Shown here: positions 1 through 5,253 of the stretch, one piece after another
Layout of the letters: every line of letters begins with the position of its first letter
Numbering within the stretch: position 1 is the stretch's first letter
From: Deltaproteobacteria bacterium
GTDB lineage: Bacteria; Desulfobacterota; Desulfuromonadia; Geobacterales; Pseudopelobacteraceae
Direction of reading: 5' to 3'
Assembly: GCA_016219145.1 (NCBI GenBank)
Contig: JACRCG010000119.1
Span: forward strand, 1-5,253
Length of the DNA: 5,253 bases
Position numbers and translations under genes: made by a program
Notes under the pieces: model-generated
Seen by the model: only the letters and a program-made list of their open reading frames with translations
What the model was told of the DNA's origin: nothing
Databases searched by the model: none

Positions 1-720
1 CAGCAGGTTTTCAATCAACTGCTGCATCTGAGCAGCGCCGCAACGGATGTTTTTGATAAACTGGCGCCCGTCATCATTAAGCTGATCGCTATGATCAATT
101 TCCAGCAACCGGCTGTACCCCTCAATTCCTCGCAGCGGAGCTTTCAGGCTGTGGGAAACGGAATAGGAAAAACTTTCAATCTCCTTGTAAAGAGTCTCAA
201 GTTGGGCGGTGCGCAGTTGTACCCGTTCTTCGAGTTTGACGTTCAATCGCTGCAAATCTTCGACAAGCCTGCGCCGGTCCTTCAACAGAAGATTATGATC
301 AGCAGCCTTGGCAATCACAGTCTTCAGCTCATCATTGTGCCACGGTTTTTTCAGGTAATAATATATTTCCCCTTCATTGACCGCCTGGATAACCGCTTCA
401 ATATCGGCATAGGCGGTCAGGAGTATGCGAACGGTTTCCGGGCTGGTCACCCTGGATTCCCGCATCAGTTCCGCACCGGTTTTTCCGGGCATACGCTGAT
501 CTGCCACAATTACGGAAACATCTTGCTGTTTGAGCACAGCTTGAGCTTCATCCGCACAGGCCGCCGTCACGACCTGGTAGTCGTATCGAAACAGGTCAGA
601 CAGAGAAGCGGTTATTTCAGGCTCGTCATCCACCACCAGCAGAACCGGCAGCTGTTCGGCCCGCGACTTTAATTCGGTCTGGGATGCAACGGGAGTTGAA
701 AAACCTTTACTGAGCAGCAT
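1..720 (-). CDS. Receiver-histidine kinase, N-terminal part (REC + HisKA; 3' end outside window)
   Basis: The reading frame is open for 240 codons from an ATG at 718-720 to the left edge with no stop, so the C-terminus, presumably a HATPase domain, is missing. Residues about 25-140 form a receiver: acidic pair D31/D32, phospho-acceptor D74 in VADQRMPG, T102 in LLTAYAD and K125 in KKPW. The TAYAD...KKPW style resembles receivers of RpfG-type regulators. Residues about 140-180 are charged and probably coiled coil. A phytochrome-type HisKA follows, with FSYSVSH then SLKAPLRG; the phospho-accepting His is H190. The residue after it is Ser (HSLKAP), where the family normally has Asp or Glu, so kinase or phosphatase activity may be altered. 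An AGAGAGG Shine-Dalgarno at 730-736 lies 9 bases upstream and overlaps the end of the preceding gene, 6 bases away, implying cotranscription and coupling. An upstream kinase could phosphorylate the receiver and so control this kinase; that is inference. The domain calls are firm, the partner unknown. Confidence 0.9.
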   Translation of the reverse strand, partial: MLLSKGFSTPVASQTELKSRAEQLPVLLVVDDEPEITASLSDLFRYDYQVVTAACADEAQAVLKQQDVSVIVADQRMPGKTGAELMRESRVTSPETVRILLTAYADIEAVIQAVNEGEIYYYLKKPWHNDELKTVIAKAADHNLLLKDRRRLVEDLQRLNVKLEERVQLRTAQLETLYKEIESFSYSVSHSLKAPLRGIEGYSRLLEIDHSDQLNDDGRQFIKNIRCGAAQMQQLIENLL

Positions 721-726
721 CAGTTT

Positions 727-2046
727 TTACCTCTCTGTTGCAGGGTGCGCATCTTGTTGTTCAAAACGCAGAAGAATCCGGAAGGTGGCTCCCGAACCGG
801 GAATACTGTCGATTTCTATTCGTCCGCCCTGATCTGCCACTATCTGGTGGGCGATGCTCAGGCCGAGACCGGTACCGGAACCGACCGGCTTGGTCGTAAA
901 AAAGGGATCGAAAACCTTGGTCAGATATTCAGCGGGAATTCCTGATCCCTGATCCCTGATTTCGATACAGTACCAGTCTCCATCCTGCCTGGTGGATACC
1001 CTGACAGTCTGGCCGGGCTGACTGGCCTGGATGGCGTTTGCCAGAATATTGCTGATGGCCTGGTTCAGCAGTCCGGGTGAACAGAACAATTGCTCTGACC
1101 GTGTAAAATCGGTCTCAATGGTCACGCCGTACTCCTGCATCAAAGGGCCCAGAAAGCGGATCGTCGATTCAATCCCATCAGCCGGATTGCAGAGTTTGCG
1201 GTCGGCTTCGTCAAGTCGCGAAAAATTCCGCAGATCAAGGACAATACGCTTGACCCGCTCCAGCCCTTCAATATTTGCCGTAATCTTGCGCGGCACCGCC
1301 TCGGCCAGATATTCCAGCCCGACTTCGCCCGCTTTGGCCAGAATCTTCCCGTGAATGCTGGCAGAAAGCAAAGCTATCTCCGGCATCGCATCCCCAAGAG
1401 TATTTATAAATGCCAGCAACTCGTCGAAATCACGTTTAAGCAGCTGTTCATTGTTCAGTACAAAAGCCAGCGGGTTGTTGATTTCATGGGCAATGCCGGC
1501 TGTCATCTGCCCAAGCGAAGCCATTTTCTCCTGCTGCACCAGCATCGACTGCGTACTCTTCAAATCGGCCAGCGCCTTGGTAAGCTCTCGTCCCTTGCGG
1601 ACATTTTCACGGGATAGAACCGACAATTTATTGTTGAGCTGCAGCAGCTCTTCCTGAAGCGACTGATTATTGTCCTGCGGCGGTTCACCGATCAGCAGGA
1701 AGCGCTCGTCCATCATTGCGAGCCTGCAGCGCAGGGTGTGCGGAACCTGCTCGACATCAACAAGGTTCAAAAGGAATTCTTCATCGGTAGCAGTGTCTGT
1801 CCCGGCCAGACGTTTGGCAAACCCTTCTCCATCCGGTCCGGTAAGAAAGCTTGCGAAACTCCGACCCGTCAGTTCTGCGCGGTCAACCTTGAGGCATCTG
1901 GAAAGAGTCTGATTGGCGCGCAGAATTCGACCTTCTCTGTCCAGAATAATCATGAGGAGTACCACTGAAAAATCAAGAAAAGCAGAGAGGAGCGGCGCTG
2001 CCGCAGTCAATATGTCTTTCACATATTCATTGTCGTTATTCTGCAA
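727..2046 (-). CDS. Soluble PAS-domain sensor histidine kinase
   Basis: Autophosphorylating sensor kinase, probably cytoplasmic because no clear membrane segment or signal peptide is seen. Residue numbers count from the longer TTG start at 2067. A PAS-like domain covers about 30-128 (ILDREGRILRANQ), a coiled coil about 135-180, then HisKA with the H-box AHEINNPLAF (H194, E195). The ATPase domain has an N box (QAISNILANA, about 337-345), G1 (DQGSGIP, D372), F box (FDPFFTTK) and G2 (GSGTGLGLS, 396-404). All catalytic boxes are intact, so it should be active. No receiver is attached, so phosphate must go to another protein; candidates are the receivers of its operon neighbours. The longest frame begins at TTG 2067, overlapping the B12-protein gene by 17 bases with no good ribosome site. 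I prefer the TTG at 2044-2046 (439 residues, starting MQNND), which has GGAAGGG at 2056-2062 nine bases upstream and sits just past the stop of the upstream gene. Its sensory ligand is unknown; the neighbouring cobalamin protein is a plausible input partner. Confidence 0.93.
   Translation of the reverse strand: MQNNDNEYVKDILTAAAPLLSAFLDFSVVLLMIILDREGRILRANQTLSRCLKVDRAELTGRSFASFLTGPDGEGFAKRLAGTDTATDEEFLLNLVDVEQVPHTLRCRLAMMDERFLLIGEPPQDNNQSLQEELLQLNNKLSVLSRENVRKGRELTKALADLKSTQSMLVQQEKMASLGQMTAGIAHEINNPLAFVLNNEQLLKRDFDELLAFINTLGDAMPEIALLSASIHGKILAKAGEVGLEYLAEAVPRKITANIEGLERVKRIVLDLRNFSRLDEADRKLCNPADGIESTIRFLGPLMQEYGVTIETDFTRSEQLFCSPGLLNQAISNILANAIQASQPGQTVRVSTRQDGDWYCIEIRDQGSGIPAEYLTKVFDPFFTTKPVGSGTGLGLSIAHQIVADQGGRIEIDSIPGSGATFRILLRFEQQDAHPATER
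730..736 (-). promoter_or_regulatory. Shine-Dalgarno of the receiver-kinase gene
   Basis: AGAGAGG on the minus strand lies nine bases upstream of ATG 718-720 and just inside the last codons of the PAS kinase gene (stop TAA at 727-729), supporting both the ATG start and translational coupling of the two kinases. Confidence 0.7.
941..960. repeat. Heptanucleotide tandem repeat, nearly three copies, within a kinase gene
   Basis: Two full copies of CCTGATC plus six bases of a third (plus strand), in the part of the PAS kinase gene encoding the G1 ATP-binding motif (DQGSGI). The unit is not a multiple of three, so gaining or losing one copy would shift the reading frame. The copy number is low, so the repeat may simply reflect the codons of the motif. 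Confidence 0.7.
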
Positions 2047-2050
2047 TGCT

Positions 2051-2728
2051 TCAGGCCCTTCCAGCAAGACAGGCGTGTGTCTTATCCAGCGCTTGGCGCA
2101 GATTCATTGCCACAATGCAGCCTTCCAAATCACCCGGCAGCTCTTTCAGAGCCCTGAACGCACCGCCACCAAGCATGATACGGACCGAGTCGCCAAATTC
2201 TTTGCGAACCTCTTCTACCAACTGGCTCACTTTGGGAATATTGAACAGCATGGTAGATGATATGCCGAAAAGATCAGCCTTGTGGTTTCTGATTGACTGT
2301 AAAACCCCATCAGCCGGAACATTGGTGCCCAGAAAGACAGTATTCCAGCCGTCCGCCTCCAGAACATCCGCCACCATGTTGGCGCCCACCTGGTGCAGTT
2401 CTCCCTGGATGCCGGTCATGACAAGTCTGCCGCGTTGTTCGCTCGAAATTTCGAGATGCTGGTACAAATTTGACATGACATACTGGGTGATGGCGGTTCC
2501 CATATGCTCGTCAGCTACGCTTATCCGGTTCGTTTCCCAGAGTCGGCCGATCTCATAAAGCACTTCCTGAAAAACATCCATGTAGATGCCGGGAATCGAA
2601 TAACCGCTGCGGTATGCATCCATGATAATTTCAAGCGCGGTCTTTCGTTTGCCGGCCAGAATTTCTTTCAGGTATTCCTGCCGCAGTGTGGCCGCAATAA
2701 CGCCTCCATATATGTCTGTTGCTGTCAT
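2051..2728 (-). CDS. Stand-alone cobalamin-binding sensor-like protein
   Basis: Predicted soluble 225-residue corrinoid-binding protein. Residues about 10-95 resemble the four-helix cap (B12-binding_2) and contain LW64ETNRISVADE74H75, i.e. the W-x9-EH signature known from CarH/LitR B12 photoreceptors. Residues about 100-220 are a Rossmann-type B12-binding domain: E110-L-H112-Q-V-G115 matches the D/E-x-H-x-x-G loop in which His is the lower axial cobalt ligand, followed by FLGTNVP (132-138), GISST (155-159) and LGGG (186-189). There is no MerR-type helix-turn-helix and no methyltransferase domain, so it is unlikely to act on DNA itself. Corrinoid proteins of methyltransferases (MtaC type) have similar size and folds, but usually carry DxHDIGK and sit beside methyltransferases, absent here. 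Related domains can bind heme instead of cobalamin (SCHIC type). Placement directly before a PAS kinase gene suggests a sensor acting in trans on kinases. The ATG start has GGTGG at 2736-2740, seven bases upstream. Fold call firm; light or ligand sensing is inference. Confidence 0.92.
   Translation of the reverse strand: MTATDIYGGVIAATLRQEYLKEILAGKRKTALEIIMDAYRSGYSIPGIYMDVFQEVLYEIGRLWETNRISVADEHMGTAITQYVMSNLYQHLEISSEQRGRLVMTGIQGELHQVGANMVADVLEADGWNTVFLGTNVPADGVLQSIRNHKADLFGISSTMLFNIPKVSQLVEEVRKEFGDSVRIMLGGGAFRALKELPGDLEGCIVAMNLRQALDKTHACLAGRA
2056..2062 (-). promoter_or_regulatory. Shine-Dalgarno supporting the shorter TTG start of the PAS kinase
   Basis: GGAAGGG on the minus strand lies within the last codons of the B12-protein gene, nine bases before TTG at 2044-2046. 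The alternative TTG at 2065-2067 has only a weak GGATAAG far upstream. The arrangement places the ribosome site before the upstream stop (TGA 2051-2053), typical of translational coupling. Confidence 0.6.
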
Positions 2729-2779
2729 GGCAGTGCCACCCCCGGATTGTTCGGTTTGTTCCGGCTTACTGTTGATTGA

Positions 2780-4543
2780 TTAATGATGATCTTTTCTCTT
2801 CTTTTTGTAGTAGTACATCCGGGAATCGGCCAGACGGAGAGCTTCGCCCAGTTGATCCGGATTTTCGGCGGTGGCTGAGCCAAGCGAGATGCTGACGGTG
2901 TGTTCAGCGTCAGTGTTGTTGATCTCTTCCTGGCAGGCCAGAACCCGCCTGATGGCTTCCTTTACAACCTGTTCACCGGCGCCCGGGAGTATCACCACAA
3001 ACTCATCCCCGCCAATGCGGGCCACCATGTCTTCGCTGCGGAAAGACTCGCGCAATACGTTGGCGGCACACTTGATCAAACGGTCTCCGGCGGCATGCCC
3101 GAAGCTGTCGTTGACCAGTTTCAGGCCGTCAATGTCCGCCATGACGATGCTGACCGGATACTGCCGGCTGGATCTCATGCGATCGGTTTCGGCGTCAAAA
3201 AATGAGCGGTTGAAGAGGCCGGTCAACTGGTCATGGGTGTTGGCAAAGCGCAGCTGTTCGATGTAGCGGATTTTGTCGGTTATATCGGTTCCGGTGCCGG
3301 TTACGCGGGCGGCGTAACCAAATTTATCCCACTCGACCACCTTGCCGCGATGCCTGATCCATCTCCACTCGCCGGCCGAATCCAGCATTCTGACTTCAAT
3401 CTCGAAGGCAGGGTCGCGGCTGATCAACTCTTGATCCAGAAAAGCCTCGACCCGGGGCCAGTCTTCCGGATGGACCAGCATTTTTACAGTTTCAGGAGTC
3501 TGCTCCAGCTCATCCGAACGGTAACCCAGCATCTGGCAGTAACGCGGACTTAATTTGACAACTCTCTGGGCGATGCGCCAGTCACAATAACCGTCACTGC
3601 TCCCCTCCAGAACCAGCTTAAGCTGCTCTTCACTGCTGCGGAGCGCCTCTTCTGCGGCCCTGCGGCGATCTTCCCTGGTGATGTTGTCCAGCGCAAAAGA
3701 AATATTGGCGCTCATCTCCAGCAGCAGCTCAACGATTTCATCATCGAAAAAATCAACCCGCGCGGCATACACCTTGAGTGCCCCGACAATCGCTCCATCA
3801 TGCCGTAATGGAAAGATGGCCGAAGATCTGATGTCGTTTTCCAGGGCGGCCTTGCGCCAGAGTGTTGTGAGCGGGTCGTTGTGAAAGTCGTTGCAGATGT
3901 ACGGTCGCCCCTCGCGTATGGCTGTTCCGGTCGGTCCTCTGCCCCCCATATGTCCGGCGTCGGCATACACCACCAGCGAATCCAGATAGCGCGAAGCGAT
4001 GCCGAAATGGGCCACCGTTGACAAGCTGGCGTCAGCTTCCAGCATGCTGATGCTGGCCAGCGAAAATCCGCCGAATTCAACCGCAATGCGGCAGATATTG
4101 TCAAAGAGACCCTGCCTGCTTTCACACTGGATGATGGCCCGGTTGGTGAGACTGATCGCGGCGTAAAGATCCCTGAAACGTGCAGTCCTCTCGGCCGCCT
4201 GCCTGCTTTCGGTAATATCACGCACAACCTCAACAGCAGCAATGACGGAGCCATTATCGTCAAGTACCGGAGCGGCGCTATTCTCGACTATTCTGGGTGT
4301 TCCATTGACAACAACATGACGTTCAGTCGTATGGCTCTTTCCATCCAGAAAACAGAGCTGGACCGGACAGCCGTCACAGATGCTTGCGCTCTGTTCATAG
4401 ACCTCATGACACTTCTCGCCGACGCAGTTGCCGAACAGTTCCTGTATGACAGGGTTCTGGTAGATAATCGTGTAGTTGCTGTCCTGAACGGTAACTCCGT
4501 CACCGATTGCGCTGATTATTGCATTGCAATATGCCTGTTCCAC
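2780..4543 (-). CDS. PAS-GAF-PAS-GGDEF diguanylate cyclase
   Basis: 587-residue protein predicted to make cyclic di-GMP from two GTP. Domains in order: PAS about 1-112, with a cysteine set C40, C45, C56, C59, C64 (KCHEVY, CDGCP) and ending in the usual VVRDITE; GAF about 125-290, containing GRGPTGTAIREGRPY; a coiled linker 290-310; a PAS_3-type domain 308-425 (HPEDW, WRWIRHRGK, GTGTDITDK); and GGDEF 428-583. The catalytic motif GGDEF (511-515) is intact, metal-binding D470 and N478 fit the family, and R502-S-E-D505 lies five residues before GGDEF, so the product-inhibition I-site is present. No EAL domain, transmembrane segment or signal peptide is seen. The start is GTG at 4541-4543, chosen because AAAGGAGG at 4550-4557 lies six bases upstream. 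It follows the hybrid kinase gene by 44 bases and precedes the B12-protein gene by 51. It is the only recognisable effector enzyme in the set. The PAS and GAF ligands cannot be told from sequence; the cysteines hint at metal or redox sensing. Confidence 0.95.
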   Translation of the reverse strand: MEQAYCNAIISAIGDGVTVQDSNYTIIYQNPVIQELFGNCVGEKCHEVYEQSASICDGCPVQLCFLDGKSHTTERHVVVNGTPRIVENSAAPVLDDNGSVIAAVEVVRDITESRQAAERTARFRDLYAAISLTNRAIIQCESRQGLFDNICRIAVEFGGFSLASISMLEADASLSTVAHFGIASRYLDSLVVYADAGHMGGRGPTGTAIREGRPYICNDFHNDPLTTLWRKAALENDIRSSAIFPLRHDGAIVGALKVYAARVDFFDDEIVELLLEMSANISFALDNITREDRRRAAEEALRSSEEQLKLVLEGSSDGYCDWRIAQRVVKLSPRYCQMLGYRSDELEQTPETVKMLVHPEDWPRVEAFLDQELISRDPAFEIEVRMLDSAGEWRWIRHRGKVVEWDKFGYAARVTGTGTDITDKIRYIEQLRFANTHDQLTGLFNRSFFDAETDRMRSSRQYPVSIVMADIDGLKLVNDSFGHAAGDRLIKCAANVLRESFRSEDMVARIGGDEFVVILPGAGEQVVKEAIRRVLACQEEINNTDAEHTVSISLGSATAENPDQLGEALRLADSRMYYYKKKRKDHH

Positions 4544-4549
4544 GACTCT

Positions 4550-4557
4550 CCTCCTTT
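4550..4557 (-). promoter_or_regulatory. Strong Shine-Dalgarno for the GTG-started GGDEF gene
   Basis: The minus strand reads AAAGGAGG, followed six bases later by GTG at 4541-4543. This near-perfect ribosome-binding site decides the GTG start and suggests efficient translation independent of the upstream gene. Confidence 0.85.
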
Positions 4558-4568
4558 CAGCAAACCTG

Positions 4569-4587
4569 ATTCCGGAATTGCAATATG
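4569..4587. promoter_or_regulatory. Overlapping palindromes between the hybrid kinase and GGDEF genes
   Basis: ATTCCGGAAT (4569-4578) is a perfect 10-base palindrome and shares two bases with ATTGCAAT (4577-4584), a perfect 8-base palindrome. They lie between the TAA of the hybrid kinase gene and the ribosome site of the GGDEF gene. With no loop they would not fold as an RNA hairpin, so a protein-binding operator is the more likely meaning, if any. No clear -35/-10 pair was recognised. Low confidence: short palindromes also arise by chance. Confidence 0.3.
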
Positions 4588-5253
4588 TTACGAGAGTTGC
4601 GGCGAATTTGACAATTTTATATCATCAAGCATTTTCCTGACCCTGACAGCCAGGTCAAGCGGCTTGAACGGCTTGGTCAGCAGTTCTGAACCCTCTTCAA
4701 GTTCCATGTCGTCGCAGAACTGCTCTTCATTAAATCCACTGACAAACAGCGCCCTGCATTCCGGCCTGATCTGCTTGATCTCTTTAAAGGCCTGCAGGCC
4801 GCTTTTCCAGCGCATCTGCACATCCAGAACCAGCAGATCGAAGCTGTCCGGACTGGCGGCGAATTTTTCAACTGCATCGACTCCATCGGTTGCGGTGATA
4901 ACGCTATAACCCTTTTCCGAAAGAATTTCGCTGAACATTCCAAGCAGAGTGGGGTCGTCATCGGCCAACAGAATCGTCTCATCTCCAGTTGTCGGGCCGG
5001 CGGATGTAAGCGGATCCGTCGCCTTGGCATCCTGCTGCTCGACCAGTGGAAAATACAGGTCAAAGGTGGTGCCGTGCCCGACTTCCGAAGTGACCAGAAT
5101 ATAGCCGTTATGCTGGGACACGATGCCATACACCACAGACAGGCCGAGTCCGGTACCTTTGCCGATATCCTTGGTTGTGAAGAAGGGCTCGAATATTTTC
5201 TGGATGGTTACTTCATCAATGCCGTGACCTCTGTCTGAAAGTGTAATCCTGGA
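4588..5253 (-). CDS. Hybrid sensor histidine kinase, C-terminal part (HATPase + receiver; 5' end outside window)
   Basis: The frame is open from the right edge (base 5253) to TAA at 4588-4590: 221 residues of a longer protein whose start, sensor domains and HisKA lie outside. An apparent GTG at 5134-5136 is an internal Val inside the ATPase domain, not the true start. Fragment residues 1-72 are the end of a HATPase domain with G1 (SDRGHGID), F box (IFEPFFTTK) and G2 (GKGTGLGLS), all intact. A linker of about 20 residues leads to a receiver, about 92-210: acidic residues in LLADDDP, acceptor D144 in LVLDVQM, Ser in FVSGF, Lys in LTKPF. After the acceptor the usual DxxMP reads DVQMRWKSG, so the conserved Pro is Arg. 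This layout fits hybrid kinases that feed a phosphorelay or self-regulate through the attached receiver. It is the first gene of the visible run and may be co-transcribed with the GGDEF gene 44 bases downstream. Confidence 0.92.
   Translation of the reverse strand, partial: SRITLSDRGHGIDEVTIQKIFEPFFTTKDIGKGTGLGLSVVYGIVSQHNGYILVTSEVGHGTTFDLYFPLVEQQDAKATDPLTSAGPTTGDETILLADDDPTLLGMFSEILSEKGYSVITATDGVDAVEKFAASPDSFDLLVLDVQMRWKSGLQAFKEIKQIRPECRALFVSGFNEEQFCDDMELEEGSELLTKPFKPLDLAVRVRKMLDDIKLSNSPQLS

Larger units (their letters stand above)
4523..4587. repeat. 11-base direct repeat ATTGCAATATG flanking the GGDEF start
   Basis: ATTGCAATATG occurs exactly at 4523-4533 (inside the first codons of the GGDEF gene) and at 4577-4587 (immediately after the stop of the upstream kinase gene), 54 bases apart start to start, bracketing the ribosome site and GTG start. 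Each copy includes the palindrome ATTGCAAT. It could be a paired binding site or a chance similarity. Confidence 0.5.

Noticed and set aside
91..672. Long plus-strand open frame of 193 codons
   Set aside because: It lies antisense to the receiver-HisKA gene, whose protein matches known motifs throughout; the plus-strand product shows no recognisable domain.
2715..2745. Sigma-54-like TGGCAC before the B12-protein gene
   Set aside because: No TTGC-type -12 element follows at the correct spacing, and the site would overlap the start codon.
2742..2764. Inverted repeat CCGGA/TCCGG as a terminator between the GGDEF and B12-protein genes
   Set aside because: The stem is only five base pairs with a 13-base loop, and no U-run follows on the minus-strand transcript.
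2729..2779. Possible cobalamin riboswitch upstream of the B12-protein gene
   Set aside because: The 51-base gap is far too short and no B12-box-like sequence is visible.
3712..4263. Minus-strand alternative frame of 183 codons inside the GGDEF gene
   Set aside because: The main frame encodes a clear GAF domain over the same bases; the alternative product has no recognisable features.
4316..4909. Plus-strand open frame of 197 codons spanning the junction of two genes
   Set aside because: It runs antisense through the PAS part of the GGDEF gene and the receiver of the hybrid kinase; its translation is low-complexity Ser-rich with no domain, as expected of a shadow frame.
5134..5136. GTG as the start of a short receiver-only protein
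   Set aside because: The same frame continues upstream to the window edge through complete G1, F and G2 boxes of a HATPase domain, so this is an internal Val codon.

Overview
The window is protein-coding almost from end to end. All five genes lie on the minus strand, so transcription runs from base 5253 towards base 1. Signal-transduction proteins rich in PAS/GAF domains, hybrid histidine kinases and a free-standing cobalamin-binding domain, in DNA of moderate GC, suggest a free-living, environmentally responsive Gram-negative bacterium. Protein style (phytochrome-type HisKA, Cys-containing PAS, kinase-REC hybrids) best fits Desulfobacterota/former Deltaproteobacteria, perhaps Desulfuromonadales-like. 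That placement is an inference from style; there is no taxonomic marker in the window.

Layout in transcription order: (1) 5253-4588, the C-terminal part of a hybrid histidine kinase (ATPase domain then receiver), whose start lies outside the window. (2) 4543-2780, a 587-residue PAS-GAF-PAS-GGDEF diguanylate cyclase with an intact catalytic motif and inhibitory site, starting at GTG behind a near-perfect Shine-Dalgarno. (3) 2728-2051, a 225-residue free-standing cobalamin-binding protein with a helical cap and the W-x9-EH signature of the CarH/LitR photoreceptor class, but no DNA-binding domain. (4) 2046 (or 2067)-727, a PAS-HisKA-HATPase soluble kinase that starts at TTG. (5) 720-1, a receiver-coiled coil-HisKA protein that runs off the left edge. 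Gaps are 44, 51, about 4 and 6 bases, so one operon is likely, although a promoter in one of the two longer gaps cannot be excluded.

The most interesting reading is a sensory operon in which a free-standing B12 (or possibly heme) sensor protein works in trans on one or more kinases. The PAS kinase would be the closest partner, being translationally coupled to it. Signal could pass through the two receiver-bearing kinases and alongside a c-di-GMP synthase. No DNA-binding output domain is visible; c-di-GMP is the only recognisable output. The wiring is inference; the domains and motifs are read directly from the sequence.

No RNA genes, insertion sequences, CRISPR arrays or convincing terminators were seen. 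No gene-free stretch exceeds about 50 bases.
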